The notes below the pieces were generated by a model. It was not told the DNA's origin. It did not search any database and worked only from the letters and a program-made list of their open reading frames with translations. The position numbers and the translations under genes were made by a program. A DNA stretch of 64,000 nucleotides from Methylocaldum szegediense (GTDB lineage: Bacteria > Pseudomonadota > Gammaproteobacteria > Methylococcales > Methylococcaceae): NCBI RefSeq assembly GCF_949769195.1, contig NZ_OX458333.1, forward strand, positions 124,001-188,000, in the 5' to 3' direction. Position 1 is the stretch's first letter. Each line of letters begins with the position of its first letter. Shown here piece by piece: positions 37,718 through 48,949 of the stretch.

Positions 37718-38932
37718 TTAGACCACGGAGCCGAGCTTGAAAATCGGCAGGTACATGGCGATCACCAAACCGCCAACAATGACACCCAAGAACGCCATGA
37801 TCATGGGTTCGAGCAGGCTGCTGAGCGAATCGACGGCGTTGTCCACTTCCTCTTCGTAGAAATCGGCGACTTTCGCCAACATGCTATCGAGGGAGCCGGA
37901 TTCCTCGCCGATGGCAACCATCTGTATGACCATATTCGGGAACAGATTGGCCTGACGCATGCAGAGCTGAAGCTGGTGCCCGGTGGCGACTTCGTCACGC
38001 ATTTTGAGAACCGCATTGGAATAGATGATATTACCGGTTGCGCCTGCCACCGATCTTAGCGCCTCAACCAAAGGCACGCCGGCCGCCGACATGGTTGCCA
38101 GCGTTCGGGCGAAGCGGGAAATTGCTGCCTTGTGCACAATAGTGCCGATCGCGGGTATATGGAGCAACAGTCGATCCAGGGCTTGATTGAACGCCGGAGA
38201 TCGCTGTTTGAGCTTCACGAATACGATGCCGATAACGATGAGGACCCCTAATACGATATACCAAGATGACTGCAGAAAGCGTGACAGCTCGATGACCATT
38301 TGTGTGAACGCCGGAAGATCAGCGCCAAAACCTTTGAACAATTCCTCGAAGGTTGGTACGACGAAGATCAGCAGAATGGCCGTTACAATGCAGGCGACGA
38401 CGATGACGGCCGTCGGATAAGTCAAGGCTTTCTTGATCTTGGCTTTGAGTGATTCGGTCTTTTCCTTGTATTCGGCGATCTTGTGCAACAGGGTTTCGAG
38501 AACGCCGGCCTGTTCGCCGGCATGTACCAGATTACAGAACAGCTCGTCGAAATAGACGGGATGTTTACCCAAAGCCTCGGCTAGCGGGCTACCGCCTTCG
38601 ATATCGGCTTTGATGCCCAAGATCAGGTCCTGCATGCTCGGATTCTCGTGGCCACGTCCGACGATGTCGAAAGCTTGAACCAGCGGTACGCCGGCGCTCA
38701 TCATCGTTGCCAACTGGCGGCTGAATACAGCGATGTCCTTGGTTGTAATTTTTTTCTTTCGCCCACTGAAGAGTGGTTTGGGCTTTTTCTTGATCTTGAC
38801 GACTTTGATGCCCTGGCGTCGGAGTTCTGCCTTGGCGGTGATTTCGGTACGCGCGGCGAGTTCGCCTTTGAGCCGTCCGCCGGTGCGGTCGACGCCTTCC
38901 CAAACGAACAAAACAACGTCTTCTTTAGCCAT
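37718..38932 (-). CDS. pilC: Type IV pilus inner-membrane platform protein PilC
   Basis: A 404-residue GspF-family protein with two duplicated T2SSF domains (FSRQLATMMSAGVPLVQAFDIVG and FARTLATMSAAGVPLVEALRSVAG) and three transmembrane helices. The N-terminal VLFVWEGVDRTGGRLKGE is typical. It couples pilus assembly to the PilB ATPase. Six bases separate it from pilB. Confidence 0.95.
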   Translation of the reverse strand: MAKEDVVLFVWEGVDRTGGRLKGELAARTEITAKAELRRQGIKVVKIKKKPKPLFSGRKKKITTKDIAVFSRQLATMMSAGVPLVQAFDIVGRGHENPSMQDLILGIKADIEGGSPLAEALGKHPVYFDELFCNLVHAGEQAGVLETLLHKIAEYKEKTESLKAKIKKALTYPTAVIVVACIVTAILLIFVVPTFEELFKGFGADLPAFTQMVIELSRFLQSSWYIVLGVLIVIGIVFVKLKQRSPAFNQALDRLLLHIPAIGTIVHKAAISRFARTLATMSAAGVPLVEALRSVAGATGNIIYSNAVLKMRDEVATGHQLQLCMRQANLFPNMVIQMVAIGEESGSLDSMLAKVADFYEEEVDNAVDSLSSLLEPMIMAFLGVIVGGLVIAMYLPIFKLGSVV

Positions 38933-38937
38933 AAGAC

Positions 38938-40653
38938 TTAGTCTCGAGTGACGCGGTCGATTTCTTCCAAGCTGGTGATGCCGGCCTTGACTTTCCGAAG
39001 GCCGGATTCCCTGAGGTCCGCTACCCCTTCTCGCTTCGCTTGCTCGCTAAGCTGAAGGACATTACCGCCTTCGAGAATGATGCGGTTGATGGACTCGGAA
39101 ATGGGCATAACCTGATAAATGCCAACCCGACCCTTGTACCCCTTCACACATTTGTCGCAGCCGACCGGTCCGAAGACCGTGAACCTGCCTAGTTCTTCTT
39201 CTCGGAAACCGGCCTGCAACAGAACTTCCGGAGGGAGGTTTTCTTCTTTTTTGCAGTGTTCGCAAAGCCTTCGGGCGAGTCTCTGCGCCATAATCAAGAG
39301 CACGGAAGACGCGATGTTGAACGCGGGGATGCCCATTTGCATCAAGCGGTTCAGGGTTTGCGGCGCATCGTTGGTATGCAGGGTGGAAAGCACGAGATGG
39401 CCGGTCTGCGCGGCTTTGACCGCGATTTCGGCGGTTTCCAGATCGCGAATTTCGCCCACCATGATGACGTCCGGGTCCTGGCGCAGAAATGCCCTTAGTG
39501 CCTCGGCAAAGGTCAAGCCTGTCTTGACGTTGACATTGACCTGATTGATCCCGGGCACCGTGATTTCAACCGGATCTTCCGCCGTCGAGATGTTGCGGTC
39601 AGCTGTATTCAGGATATTGAGTGCGGTGTAGAGACTTACCGTTTTACCGCTGCCTGTAGGTCCCGTGACCAGGATCATTCCATAGGGTTTATTGATGGCG
39701 TGCAGGAAGTTCTGTTGTTGCTCCGGTTCGAAGCCGAGTTTTTCGATGCCGATCTGGGCGGCGGTCGGATCCAGGATACGGAGTACGATTTTTTCGCCGA
39801 ATAGCGTAGGGCAAGTATTGACGCGGAAATCGACGGCGCGAGTCCTGGACAACGCCATCTTGATGCGACCGTCCTGGGGTATGCGCCGTTCGGCGATGTC
39901 CATGCGCGACATCACCTTAAGTCGCGCCGCAACCCGCCCGGCGAGGTTAACCGGCAGGCTCGTGACCTCGTGGAGTATGCCGTCGTGACGAAAACGGACG
40001 CGGAAGGTTTTCTCGTAGGGCTCGAAGTGAATATCGGAAGCGCCTTTCTTGATGGCGTCTAGGAGAAACTTGTTGACGAGTCGGACGATCGGGGCATCGT
40101 CGATGTCGGGGGTTTCACTTTCGGACTGTTGATCGATTTCGTCGCCGCCAGTAATACGGAGATTGTCCAGGTCGGCGTCCACCAAGTCTTTGAACGAGGC
40201 TTCGGCCGCTTCCAGCGCCTGGTCGATCATCCGTGTCAGTTTGTCTTCCTCGACGATGACACATTCGGTGCTGGACCGGGTGTGAAATTTGATTTCGTCC
40301 AGAGCCTGAAGATTGGTGGGATCGGCGACACCCAGATACAGCCGGTTTCCGCGCTTGAAGAGCGGTAGGACGTGGTGTTGGCGAATCAGCTTCTCGCTGA
40401 CGGCCTTGATCGGCATCATGTCGGGCGACATCGCGTCCAGATCGAAGAGAGGTATTCCGTACTCTTTGGACGCGACATTGGCGATGGACAGGCTGTCGAG
40501 AATGTTATTACTGACCAGGTAACTTATGAAATGCGTTTTTTTTTGGAGAGCGTCCTCCAGATGAAGCTGCGCGTCGGACTCTGTCAACAATCCTTCTTTG
40601 ACCAGGCTTTTGGCCAGTCCGCTAAGTTGCAATTTCGTCGCCGTGATCGCCAT
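38938..40653 (-). CDS. pilB: Type IV pilus assembly ATPase PilB
   Basis: A 571-residue hexameric extension ATPase. The N-terminal MshEN/GspE-N domain (about 1-150) precedes the AAA-like motor: Walker A TGPTGSGKTVSLYTAL, Asp box, Walker B (PDVIMVGEIRDLETAEI), His box (GHLVLSTLHTND) and the tetracysteine zinc site (CEHCKKEE...CDKCVKGYKG). PilB powers pilin polymerisation with PilC and the PilD-processed pilins. Confidence 0.96.
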   Translation of the reverse strand: MAITATKLQLSGLAKSLVKEGLLTESDAQLHLEDALQKKTHFISYLVSNNILDSLSIANVASKEYGIPLFDLDAMSPDMMPIKAVSEKLIRQHHVLPLFKRGNRLYLGVADPTNLQALDEIKFHTRSSTECVIVEEDKLTRMIDQALEAAEASFKDLVDADLDNLRITGGDEIDQQSESETPDIDDAPIVRLVNKFLLDAIKKGASDIHFEPYEKTFRVRFRHDGILHEVTSLPVNLAGRVAARLKVMSRMDIAERRIPQDGRIKMALSRTRAVDFRVNTCPTLFGEKIVLRILDPTAAQIGIEKLGFEPEQQQNFLHAINKPYGMILVTGPTGSGKTVSLYTALNILNTADRNISTAEDPVEITVPGINQVNVNVKTGLTFAEALRAFLRQDPDVIMVGEIRDLETAEIAVKAAQTGHLVLSTLHTNDAPQTLNRLMQMGIPAFNIASSVLLIMAQRLARRLCEHCKKEENLPPEVLLQAGFREEELGRFTVFGPVGCDKCVKGYKGRVGIYQVMPISESINRIILEGGNVLQLSEQAKREGVADLRESGLRKVKAGITSLEEIDRVTRD

Positions 40654-41172
40654 GAGTTTTAACGCTGTCGATAGCTGAGCGTCGTATGTGGGAAAGCCTG
40701 GATAATATTAGTCCATGTATGGGCTTTATCCAGTTTGCCCAGGCGAGCGGTGTAAGGTGCGGGATTCAGGTTCGACGTGCTTGACTTTGTGCTGTATTCG
40801 TTCGGACAGGACCCTTCCGACGAGCAATCAAGATAAGGCCAACTCGCGTATCACCATCAAGTTATGACAGTATGGCGGCGCCTGTAGCCGTTGTCGGGCG
40901 CGTACTGCTCGGGCGGTAACGACAACGGCTCACAAATGCCAGCAGTTTGGGGTACGCCTTTGGATCTTCGAACATGATTTTCGAGTATTCGGACGCACCG
41001 GAGTGCCGGTCGTTTGGTGAGTGATCAAGGAGTTGGACGGTGCCGGAAGAATCGACCGTCGCTCGGTCCCATCGCCCATCCGGGCCGTATTCGGAGGGCA
41101 AGTCTTCGGCGGCGCGTCTTTGCGAGACCTTCTGGACTGCCGGCCGAAGTCCTTGCTCACCGCCGGTCGTAT
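40654..41172. other. Intergenic region between valS and pilB
   Basis: These 519 bases hold no recognised gene. An 8-bp perfect inverted repeat (40698-40705 with 40726-40733) lies 45-80 bases before pilB and may be an operator or attenuator. A minus-strand reading frame continuing past the valS stop (to about 40862) has fair composition (GRWDRATVDSSGTVQLLDHSP) but no clear start; it could be a small gene or relic. Confidence 0.4.
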
Positions 41173-44016
41173 TTACAAGGCGCGGATCCTTTCTATCTGT
41201 TCCTGCAATTCCGCGAGACTGAGCCGGATTTCTTGAAGACGGGCTTGTTCCTTGGCGACAACCTGGGGCGGGGCTTTCGCGAGGAAGGCGGAGTCGTTCA
41301 ACTTGCCCTCGATCCGCGGCAAATCTTTGGACAAGCGCTGGATTTCCTTGTTGAGGCGCGACAGCTCGGCATCCTTGTCGATCAAGCCTTTCATGGGAAT
41401 GAGCACTTTCATTTCGCCGACCAGCGCCATGGCTGACTCGGGTGCGGCATCGGTTTCCGACAGCCAGGTTATGGATTCTGCACGGGCCAGTTTTACTATG
41501 AAGTCCTGGTTGCGGTTCAACCACTGTCGGTCTCGCTCGGAGCCGTTCTGGATCAAGATTGGAAGCGGCTTGCTGGGTGCGATATTCATCTCGCCGCGGA
41601 TACGCCGCACGCCCAAAATAACGTTCATCACCCATTTCATCTCGGCTGTCGATTCCGGATCGATCCAGCTTTCGTCGACCTCGGGGTAGGCTTGCAGCAT
41701 GATGCTCGCGCCTTGTTTGCCGGCTAGGGGGGCGACGCGCTGCCAGATTTCTTCGGTGATGAAAGGCATCAATGGGTGGGTCAGGCGAAGAACGGTCTCG
41801 AGTACCTGGACTAAGGTCTGGCGTGTTCCTAAGACATACTCCGATCCTTGGTTGTCAGCGGATTCTGCGCCGTAGAGCGTAGGCTTCGACAGTTCCAAGT
41901 ACCAGTCGCAGTACTCGTTCCATACGAATTCGTAAATCGCTTGGGCGGCAAGATCGAAGCGATAATTCTCGATGGCGTCGGTCGTCTCCCGTATCGTCAG
42001 CTGCAAGCGGCTTCGAATCCAACGGTCCGATAAAGTGTATTTGAGATTGGTGTTACCCACTCCGCAGTCCTTGCCTTCAGTGTTCATCAGCACGTAGCGT
42101 GCTGCGTTCCACAGCTTGTTGCAGAAATTGCGGTAGCCTTCGACCCGGCCCATGTCGAACTTGATGTCGCGTCCAGTGGAGGCGAGGGAGGCGAAGGTGA
42201 AGCGCAGAGCGTCGCAGCCGTACGCGGCGATACCATGCGGGAATTCCTTTCGGGTTCGCGCCTCGATTTTTTGTGCCATTTGCGGTTGCATCAGGCCACT
42301 GGTGCGCTTTCGCACCAAATCCTCCAGGCCGATTCCGTCGATAATGTCCAAGGGGTCCAACACGTTGCCCTTAGACTTCGACATCTTCTGGCCTTCCGCG
42401 TCGCGTACGAGACCATGCACGTAAACCGTCCGGAACGGCACTTGTGGGCTGCCGTCCGGGTTTTTTATGAAATGCATGGTCATCATGATCATCCGAGCCA
42501 CCCAGAAAAAGATGATGTCGAAGCCTGTCACCAGGACATCGGTGGGATGGAAGGTTTTCAATTCTGGCGTTTCATCCGGCCAGCCCAAGGTCGAGAACGT
42601 CCACAGGGCGGAGGAGAACCAGGTGTCCAGTACGTCTTCGTCCTGGCGCAGTTTCAGGCCCGTATCCAGGCTGTACTTGGTGCGTACCTCGGTCTCGTTG
42701 CGACCCACGTAGACATTGCCGTGGTCGTCGTACCACGCCGGGATGCGGTGGCCCCACCACAATTGCCGGGAGATGCACCAGTCCTGAATATCCCGCATCC
42801 AGGAAAAATAAAGATTTTCGTATTGTTGCGGAACGAAGCGGATGCGGCCGTCCTCCACCGCTTCGATGGCCGGTTTGGCTAACGTCTTGGTGCTGACGTA
42901 CCACTGGTCGGTCAACCAGGGTTCCACGACGACGCCGGAGCGGTCTCCTCGGGGTACTTTCAACGTGTGCGGCTCGATCTTTTCCAACAGGCCGAGGCGT
43001 TCAAATTCGGCAACGATTCGCGTGCGTGCTTCGAATCGGTCCAGCCCCGCGTACTGTTCGGGCGCTTTTTCACCGTGCATCCCCGCATAGCCTTCGAAGG
43101 TGAGCACGGTGAATTCGTGCAGAATCCGCGCATCCTTGTCCAGAACGTTGATCAGCGGCAGGTTGTGGCGTTTGCCTACCTCGTAGTCGTTGAAGTCGTG
43201 GGCCGGCGTGATTTTCACACAACCGGTACCGAACGCCGGGTCGACGTAGTCGTCGGCGATGATTGGGATCTCACGGTTGGTGATCGGCAACCTGATAGTT
43301 TTGCCCACAAGATGTTTATAACGTTCGTCCTCCGGGTGTACCGCCACGGCGGTATCCCCGAGCATGGTTTCTGGGCGAGTAGTGGCGACGACCAGCCAGC
43401 CGGAGCCGTCCGCCAACGGGTAGCGGAAATGCCATAAGCTGCCTTTTTCTTCCTCGCTCTGGACTTCGAGGTCGGAAATGGCGGTATGCAGCTTGGGGTC
43501 CCAGTTCACCAGGCGTTTTCCGCGATAAATCAAGCCTTCGTCGTAGAGACGCACGAAAGCCTCCTGCACAGCCCGGGAGAGCCCTTCGTCCATGGTGAAG
43601 CGTTCCCGGCTCCAGTCCACGGACGAACCCAGCCGACGCAACTGGCGGGTGATGGTTCCGCCGGATTCGGCCTTCCACTCCCAAACTTTTTCCAGGAATT
43701 TCTCGCGGCCCAGGTCGTGGCGGGTGAGGTTTTGGGCGGCTAGTTGCCTCTCCACCACCATTTGTGTGGCAATACCGGCGTGGTCGGTGCCGACCTGCCA
43801 CAAGGTGTTGTAGCCTCGCATCCGATGGTAGCGGATTAGGGCATCCATGATAGTGTTGTTGAAGCCATGCCCCATATGCAGACTGCCCGTCACGTTCGGT
43901 GGCGGGATCATGATGCAATAGGGTTTTCCGCGACCGCTGGGCGCGAAAAATCCGCTTTCCTCCCAAAATTTGTACCATCGCGATTCTATGGAATGAGGCT
44001 CGTAGGTTTTGTCCAT
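41173..44016 (-). CDS. valS: Valyl-tRNA synthetase
   Basis: A 947-residue class Ia synthetase. The HIGH motif is [14 protein letters not shown] (residues 38-51), the KMSKS motif [12 protein letters not shown] is near 555, the editing CP1 insertion lies between ([13 protein letters not shown]), and the C-terminal coiled coil of ValRS covers about the last 70 residues ([24 protein letters not shown]). It charges tRNA-Val. The full length shows no break. It lies downstream of holC, as often in proteobacteria. Confidence 0.97.
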   Translation of the reverse strand: MDKTYEPHSIESRWYKFWEESGFFAPSGRGKPYCIMIPPPNVTGSLHMGHGFNNTIMDALIRYHRMRGYNTLWQVGTDHAGIATQMVVERQLAAQNLTRHDLGREKFLEKVWEWKAESGGTITRQLRRLGSSVDWSRERFTMDEGLSRAVQEAFVRLYDEGLIYRGKRLVNWDPKLHTAISDLEVQSEEEKGSLWHFRYPLADGSGWLVVATTRPETMLGDTAVAVHPEDERYKHLVGKTIRLPITNREIPIIADDYVDPAFGTGCVKITPAHDFNDYEVGKRHNLPLINVLDKDARILHEFTVLTFEGYAGMHGEKAPEQYAGLDRFEARTRIVAEFERLGLLEKIEPHTLKVPRGDRSGVVVEPWLTDQWYVSTKTLAKPAIEAVEDGRIRFVPQQYENLYFSWMRDIQDWCISRQLWWGHRIPAWYDDHGNVYVGRNETEVRTKYSLDTGLKLRQDEDVLDTWFSSALWTFSTLGWPDETPELKTFHPTDVLVTGFDIIFFWVARMIMMTMHFIKNPDGSPQVPFRTVYVHGLVRDAEGQKMSKSKGNVLDPLDIIDGIGLEDLVRKRTSGLMQPQMAQKIEARTRKEFPHGIAAYGCDALRFTFASLASTGRDIKFDMGRVEGYRNFCNKLWNAARYVLMNTEGKDCGVGNTNLKYTLSDRWIRSRLQLTIRETTDAIENYRFDLAAQAIYEFVWNEYCDWYLELSKPTLYGAESADNQGSEYVLGTRQTLVQVLETVLRLTHPLMPFITEEIWQRVAPLAGKQGASIMLQAYPEVDESWIDPESTAEMKWVMNVILGVRRIRGEMNIAPSKPLPILIQNGSERDRQWLNRNQDFIVKLARAESITWLSETDAAPESAMALVGEMKVLIPMKGLIDKDAELSRLNKEIQRLSKDLPRIEGKLNDSAFLAKAPPQVVAKEQARLQEIRLSLAELQEQIERIRAL

Positions 44017-44105
44017 GGCGTGTTCTGTTGTTTAGGAATGGCCGAACTTCGGTCGGTGCCGGATGATTGGTCTCGAATTATATGAAAACTCGGAGGACCT
44101 AGGCT

Positions 44106-44546
44106 TTACTCGGGCTTGTCCAAGCGGTGGGTATGAACGGTAAGGCCTTGATCCATATAGAAGCGATAGCGGCGACGGCCCGCCTGTCTTATCGCTTCGT
44201 CCTGATCGACGATTTCGATCAAGCGCTCGAACCGGTCGAGATCCGGCGGCGTTGCGGGACTCAAATTGATCAGGATGTCCTTAGGTAGCTGCGGCGCCGC
44301 CCGATGCCCGATAAGCACCGGTGCTTCGGTTTGGGCTCCCAAGGCATCGAGCCGTTCGTGCGCGACGAAGCTGCCCTGCCGGAACGTCCAAAGCAAATCA
44401 TCGAGCACCTGTTCTTCCTCTTCCGAAGCGGCATAAAGGAAAACCGTAAGGCGCTGCTTGATCGCCTTTTCAGTAAGACGGCAGGCCAGCACGCGGCGGC
44501 TATGTGCGTCTCCAGTGGGCAGGACGTAGAAATCGACTCGGGTCAT
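44106..44546 (-). CDS. holC: DNA polymerase III chi subunit
   Basis: A 146-residue HolC protein: [13 protein letters not shown] at the N-terminus, [24 protein letters not shown], and [24 protein letters not shown]. Chi bridges the clamp loader (with psi) and single-strand binding protein. The ATG overlaps the pepA stop by four bases, a common pepA-holC order. Confidence 0.93.
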   Translation of the reverse strand: MTRVDFYVLPTGDAHSRRVLACRLTEKAIKQRLTVFLYAASEEEEQVLDDLLWTFRQGSFVAHERLDALGAQTEAPVLIGHRAAPQLPKDILINLSPATPPDLDRFERLIEIVDQDEAIRQAGRRRYRFYMDQGLTVHTHRLDKPE

Positions 44547-46030
44547 TGCGCCTGGTCGATTAGATACTGCACCAGCAGCGGCACCGGGCGGCCGGTTGCA
44601 CCTTTGTCGTTACCGGTTTTCCAAGCGGTTCCCGCGATGTCTATGTGCGCCCACGGAAAGTCTTTGGCGAATCGGGACAAAAAACAGCCGGCTGTGATTG
44701 TGCCGCCGTCGGGACCACCGATATTTGCGAGGTCGGCGAACTTTGACTTGAGCTGTTCTTGATATTCGTCCCAGAGCGGTAGGCGCCACACCCGGTCCCA
44801 GGCTTTTTCGCCGGCGGTGAGCAGGGCTTGAGCAAGTTCGTCGTTATTGCTCATCAGTCCCGAGGGATGCCGACCTAGAGCGACGATACACGCTCCGGTC
44901 AGAGTGGCGACGTCGATGACCGCAGCGGGCTCGTATTTCTTGGCATAGGTCAGCGTATCGCACAGCAGCAGGCGACCTTCGGCGTCGGTATTGAGGATTT
45001 CGATGGTGAGGCCGGACATGCTCGTGACGATGTCGCCCGGCTTATTGGCTCTGCCGTCCGGGAGATTCTCCGAAGCTGGGATCAAGCCCACCACGTTGAG
45101 CGGTAACTTGAGTTCGGCAACTGCTGCGAGGGTGCCGATCACACTCGCGCCGCCGCACATGTCGTATTTCATTTCATCCATGTTGGCGGCCGGTTTGAGC
45201 GAGATGCCGCCGGCGTCGAAGGTGAGTCCCTTGCCGATCAGAACGTAAGGTTTGGTTTCCGGCGAAGCGCCGAAATATTCCATTACGATGAGCTTGGCCG
45301 GCTGCTCGCTGCCTTTGGACACGGACAGGAAGGCACCCATGCCCAATTCTTGTAAGTCGGATTCCTCGAAGATCTGAACCTTGATGTTCCGGCTGTTGCC
45401 GACCTGCTCGGCTTGTTCGGCGAGATAGGTCGGGGTGCAGAGGTTGCCAGGCAGATTGGCCAACTCTTTCGCGATGTTCATGCCACCCGCGATCGCAAGC
45501 CCCTGTCTTATGCCTTTATTCGCTTCCTCTACTTGGTCTTCGCTGTAGAGCGGGAAGCGGAGTTTGGCGAGGCGTTGCGGCTTATCTTCCGGCTCTTTTT
45601 TTAAGCGCGTGAATTTGTATAGACTTGCTTCCAGAACTTCCACCGCTTGCCGGATTTTCCAAGCCAAGTCGTATTGTTCGACTTCCGCCTCGTGGAGACA
45701 GCTCACGGCAAGCTTCGCGCCCGAGTCCTTCAGCGATTTCGCCGCTGCCGCCAGGGCTTTGCGATAGGCTGCAGGACCCAGTTCCCCCTTCTTGCCGAGA
45801 CCGACCACTAAGATCCGTTCGATCTCGCCTTCCGGGACGTGATTGATCAAGAGAAGATCGCCGACTTTTCCTTCGATGTCGTCTCGCTTGAGGAGCCTTG
45901 AGATCAAGCCGCCCAGCCGTTGGTCGAGCGCGCTGCCGGCTTCCGTCAGTTCCCGTTTTTGGTACATGCCCAGAACGGCACAGTCAGCGCTGAGCTCGAT
46001 GAGCGATTCACATTTTGCCGAATAGTCCAT
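44543..46030 (-). CDS. pepA: Leucyl aminopeptidase (cytosol aminopeptidase)
   Basis: A 495-residue M17 metallopeptidase. The metal and catalytic residues lie in [31 protein letters not shown], and [14 protein letters not shown]; the N-terminal macro-like domain precedes them. It removes N-terminal residues from peptides and may also bind DNA as in E. coli PepA. Start ATG at 46030, divergent from lptF. Confidence 0.95.
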   Translation of the reverse strand: MDYSAKCESLIELSADCAVLGMYQKRELTEAGSALDQRLGGLISRLLKRDDIEGKVGDLLLINHVPEGEIERILVVGLGKKGELGPAAYRKALAAAAKSLKDSGAKLAVSCLHEAEVEQYDLAWKIRQAVEVLEASLYKFTRLKKEPEDKPQRLAKLRFPLYSEDQVEEANKGIRQGLAIAGGMNIAKELANLPGNLCTPTYLAEQAEQVGNSRNIKVQIFEESDLQELGMGAFLSVSKGSEQPAKLIVMEYFGASPETKPYVLIGKGLTFDAGGISLKPAANMDEMKYDMCGGASVIGTLAAVAELKLPLNVVGLIPASENLPDGRANKPGDIVTSMSGLTIEILNTDAEGRLLLCDTLTYAKKYEPAAVIDVATLTGACIVALGRHPSGLMSNNDELAQALLTAGEKAWDRVWRLPLWDEYQEQLKSKFADLANIGGPDGGTITAGCFLSRFAKDFPWAHIDIAGTAWKTGNDKGATGRPVPLLVQYLIDQAQ

Positions 46031-46117
46031 GGTAATATTTGCCGATTCTGATTTAGGGATGGATTGTCATATCGAGTGCAATCTTCAAGGGAGGGCCCCG
46101 AACCGTTAAAGCTTATT

Positions 46118-47260
46118 ATGAAACCCCACCCTTTTAAACCGCTTCATTGGAGCCGCCCTCCGCTTATCTCGGTGCTCGACCGGATGGTGGCGGAGGAACT
46201 CGCCAAGACCTTGGGGGCCGTTCTCGGCGTTTTGGTTGCGATCATCGTCAGTCGCAAGTTTCTGAGCATTCTCGCCAAAGCCATCGAAGGCGAGCTGTCA
46301 GGGGAGACCATATTTCAGCTGCTCGGACTCAAGGTCCTGTCGACAACCGCCCAGTTGCTTCCGGCCTCGTTGTTTATGGCGACCTTGACCGTGTTGGGGC
46401 GCATGTATCGGGATCAAGAGATGTCGGTATTGGCGTCGAGCGGAGTGGGGTTGGCCCGCATCTATCGTGCGATGAGCTGGATGGTGGTGCCGCTGACTCT
46501 TATTGCCGCGGTATTGGCGTTACAGGTCATGCCTTGGTCCGAGCGACAGGCTCAGGCGCTCATGAAGAAGGACGAGAAAAGCGCCGACATACGCGGCATC
46601 AAGCCGGGGCGTTTTAACGAGTTCAGCCTGGGTGACGTCGTGTTGTATGCGGAGGACCTAAACGAAGACAATTCCATGCGCAAGATCTTTGTGCAAAGTC
46701 GGCAGGGGGCCAAAACCGGTGTAGTGATCGCAGAGAGCGGCCGTTTGAAACGAAACGAGCTAAGCGAGTATTTCGTGGTGTTGGAGCATGGGCACCGTTA
46801 TCAAGGCGTGCCCGGACGGGCGGATTTCACAATCAGTGAGTTCGACGAATATGCCGTGCGGATCGACGGTCCGGAGGGTGAGACGGCGTCGCTCAAGCGT
46901 GAGGCGTCGGATAGCCTTGTGCTGTGGTATTCACACACGCCTCGGGAGCTGGCCGAGCTGCAGAAGCGCCTGGCGGTGCCTCTCGGCGTGCTATTCCTGA
47001 GTCTCCTGGCTGTTCCCCTTTCCAAGATTGCGCCGCGCAGCGGTGTTTATGGCAACGTGTTTACTGCCTTTCTAATTTATGTCATTTACGAGAATGCTCA
47101 AAAGATCAGTCAGGGGCTTCTGATGACCGAGAAGATTCCGCTTTGGCTGAGCTACACTGGCGTATATGTCTTTTTGCTCATCCTCACTTTGGCCTTGTTC
47201 GTTCGAAATCTCGGTCTTAATTGGATCATTCGGACGGCCAAGGAGAAGCTCAGGCTATGA
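46118..47260 (+). CDS. lptF: LPS export ABC transporter permease LptF
   Basis: A 380-residue inner-membrane permease of the YjgP/YjgQ family. Three N-terminal helices, a periplasmic beta-jellyroll domain (RFNEFSLGDVVLYAEDL...SEYFVVLEHGHRYQGVPG) and three C-terminal helices (PLGVLFLSLLAVPLSKIAPRSGVYGN) are clear. With LptG and the LptB ATPase it pulls LPS from the membrane. I chose the ATG at 46118; a TTG at 46064 extends the frame, and an ATG at 46184 would shorten it. Its stop overlaps lptG. Confidence 0.93.
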   Translation: MKPHPFKPLHWSRPPLISVLDRMVAEELAKTLGAVLGVLVAIIVSRKFLSILAKAIEGELSGETIFQLLGLKVLSTTAQLLPASLFMATLTVLGRMYRDQEMSVLASSGVGLARIYRAMSWMVVPLTLIAAVLALQVMPWSERQAQALMKKDEKSADIRGIKPGRFNEFSLGDVVLYAEDLNEDNSMRKIFVQSRQGAKTGVVIAESGRLKRNELSEYFVVLEHGHRYQGVPGRADFTISEFDEYAVRIDGPEGETASLKREASDSLVLWYSHTPRELAELQKRLAVPLGVLFLSLLAVPLSKIAPRSGVYGNVFTAFLIYVIYENAQKISQGLLMTEKIPLWLSYTGVYVFLLILTLALFVRNLGLNWIIRTAKEKLRL

Positions 47261-48327
47261 GAACGCTGGGCCGGTATATTGCGGGCGAGGTGATCAAAGG
47301 CTCGTTGATCGCCGTGCTCATCCTTTTGGCGCTGCTCAATTTTTTTACTTTTGCAGATGAATTGGGTGATCTGGGGAGGGGAAATTACAGCTTGGCGAGC
47401 ATCGTACAGTATTTGATGCTGACTTCGCCGCGCAATTTTTACGAGTTGATGCCTTCTGCGGCATTGATCGGAAGCCTGGTTACTCTAGGTGCCTTGGCCA
47501 ACAATCGGGAATTGGTGGCTATGCAAGCCGCTGGACTCTCACGACTTCGTATTATCATGTCGGTGCTCGCGGGCGGCATGATTTTGGTTTTCATTTCCTT
47601 GGGTGTCGGCGAATACATAGCGCCCGTAGCGGAGCGCGCGGCGCAGACCCTAAAGGCCACGGCGTTGCAAAAGCAGATCGCATCGAGGACCAAGTACGGA
47701 TTTTGGGTTCGGGACGGTGACGTATTTATCAATATCCGGCAGATCGAGCGGCCGGAAAGTCTCGGTGACATCAATATCTTTAAGCTGTCCGGGATGCAGA
47801 AACTGCATTCGGTTACGCACGCCGAAAAAGCGGTCTACGACGGGGAGCGTTGGCGTCTGGACGACATTCTTGAGAGCCGATTCCAGGCGAATGGGGTCGT
47901 TACTGAGCAAAAAGCGTATGCCGACTGGTCTTCGGTGCTCGCGCCGAATTTGCTGAATGCGTTCGTGATCAGCCCGGAAAACTTGTCGGCTTATGAACTC
48001 GCGCGATACATCGCCTATCTGAAAGAAAACGGCCAGCAGTCGGCTTACGTCGAACTGGCATTTTGGGGAAGAATTGTGAATCCGGCTGTGACCCTGGTCA
48101 TGCTGTTGGTTGCCGCGCCGTTCGTGCTTCCAGTTCGGCGAGAGGTCGGCATGGGGCAGCGTATCGTTGTGGGCGTCATCATCGGTTTAGGTTTTTATTT
48201 ATTCGACCGTACGTTTGGCCATCTAGGGCTGATTTACGAAATGAATCCGATTTTTGCTGCGTCCTTTCCCACACTCCTGGCACTCACCGGCGCTTTGGTC
48301 GCAATTTTCCGGCTTCGTCTAGCTTAG
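47257..48327 (+). CDS. lptG: LPS export ABC transporter permease LptG
   Basis: A 356-residue permease paralogous to LptF: RTLGRYIAGEVIKGSLIAVLILLALLNFFTFADELGDLG at the start, the LPxAALIGSLVTLGALANNRELVAMQAAG segment, a periplasmic domain, and C-terminal helices with PFVLPVRREVGMGQRIVVGVIIGLGFYLFDRTFGHLGLIY. The ATG 47257 overlaps the lptF stop (ATGA). Its final 44 bases overlap the end of the convergent Nudix gene. Confidence 0.94.
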   Translation: MRTLGRYIAGEVIKGSLIAVLILLALLNFFTFADELGDLGRGNYSLASIVQYLMLTSPRNFYELMPSAALIGSLVTLGALANNRELVAMQAAGLSRLRIIMSVLAGGMILVFISLGVGEYIAPVAERAAQTLKATALQKQIASRTKYGFWVRDGDVFINIRQIERPESLGDINIFKLSGMQKLHSVTHAEKAVYDGERWRLDDILESRFQANGVVTEQKAYADWSSVLAPNLLNAFVISPENLSAYELARYIAYLKENGQQSAYVELAFWGRIVNPAVTLVMLLVAAPFVLPVRREVGMGQRIVVGVIIGLGFYLFDRTFGHLGLIYEMNPIFAASFPTLLALTGALVAIFRLRLA

Positions 48328-48820
48328 GTTGGGAATAAAGGCCGGGCAAAAAATCGCGGCCGTTTCGGTCGACATCGATCAAGCCCACAGATTTACCGGT
48401 CTGTAAGCTCTCGCGGGCAATTCGAATGACCCGTTCCAGACCTTCGACGAGCGGGTAGTGCTTCAAATCGGCAAGTGCTACCCAGCGAGCGTCGGAAACA
48501 TCGGTAGCCGGTTTTGGATTGGCGTTCCCCTGATCTTTCAAGGTTGCGGCAAAATCGACGATGACATAATGAAAGTCGCCATTCATCCGCTCGGCCAGGG
48601 CAACGATCGGGCCCGGTTCGATTTCAATTCCCGTTTCTTCAAATGTCTCTCGCCGACAGCATTGAACGAGCGTTTCGCCGGGATCCTGTTTGCCTCCCGG
48701 AATCGACCACAATCCGAAGGCCGGTTTTTTGGCCCGGCGGATCAGGAGAACCCGCTCGAATGCATCGAAAACGGCCGCACCTACGGCGACAGTCGACCGA
48801 GGTGGTTTATCCATCGTCAT
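48284..48820 (-). CDS. Nudix hydrolase
   Basis: A 178-residue Nudix protein. The Nudix box is GGKQDPGETLVQCCRRETFEETGIEI (residues about 42-67), with the glutamates for metal binding. The substrate is not apparent; it is similar to sugar-nucleotide or NADH-type Nudix enzymes. It is transcribed toward lptG and the two 3' ends overlap by 44 bases. Confidence 0.87.
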   Translation of the reverse strand: MTMDKPPRSTVAVGAAVFDAFERVLLIRRAKKPAFGLWSIPGGKQDPGETLVQCCRRETFEETGIEIEPGPIVALAERMNGDFHYVIVDFAATLKDQGNANPKPATDVSDARWVALADLKHYPLVEGLERVIRIARESLQTGKSVGLIDVDRNGRDFLPGLYSQPKLDEAGKLRPKRR

Positions 48821-48949
48821 ACGGCTGTTGGGCCCTCGGGGTGTTTCGAGGAGCGGAAATCGCGATCGCAGGTGCTGGCCGCTCGCCGGCGAGACGTTGG
48901 GCGGATCGAGTAGGCAGGATCATCCGGTTATTCGGCAGAGGAGAACTTC

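Noticed and set aside
40761-40790. GGTTCGA sequence suggestive of a tRNA T-arm
   Set aside because: No matching acceptor, D or anticodon stems around it; no tRNA was found in any gap.
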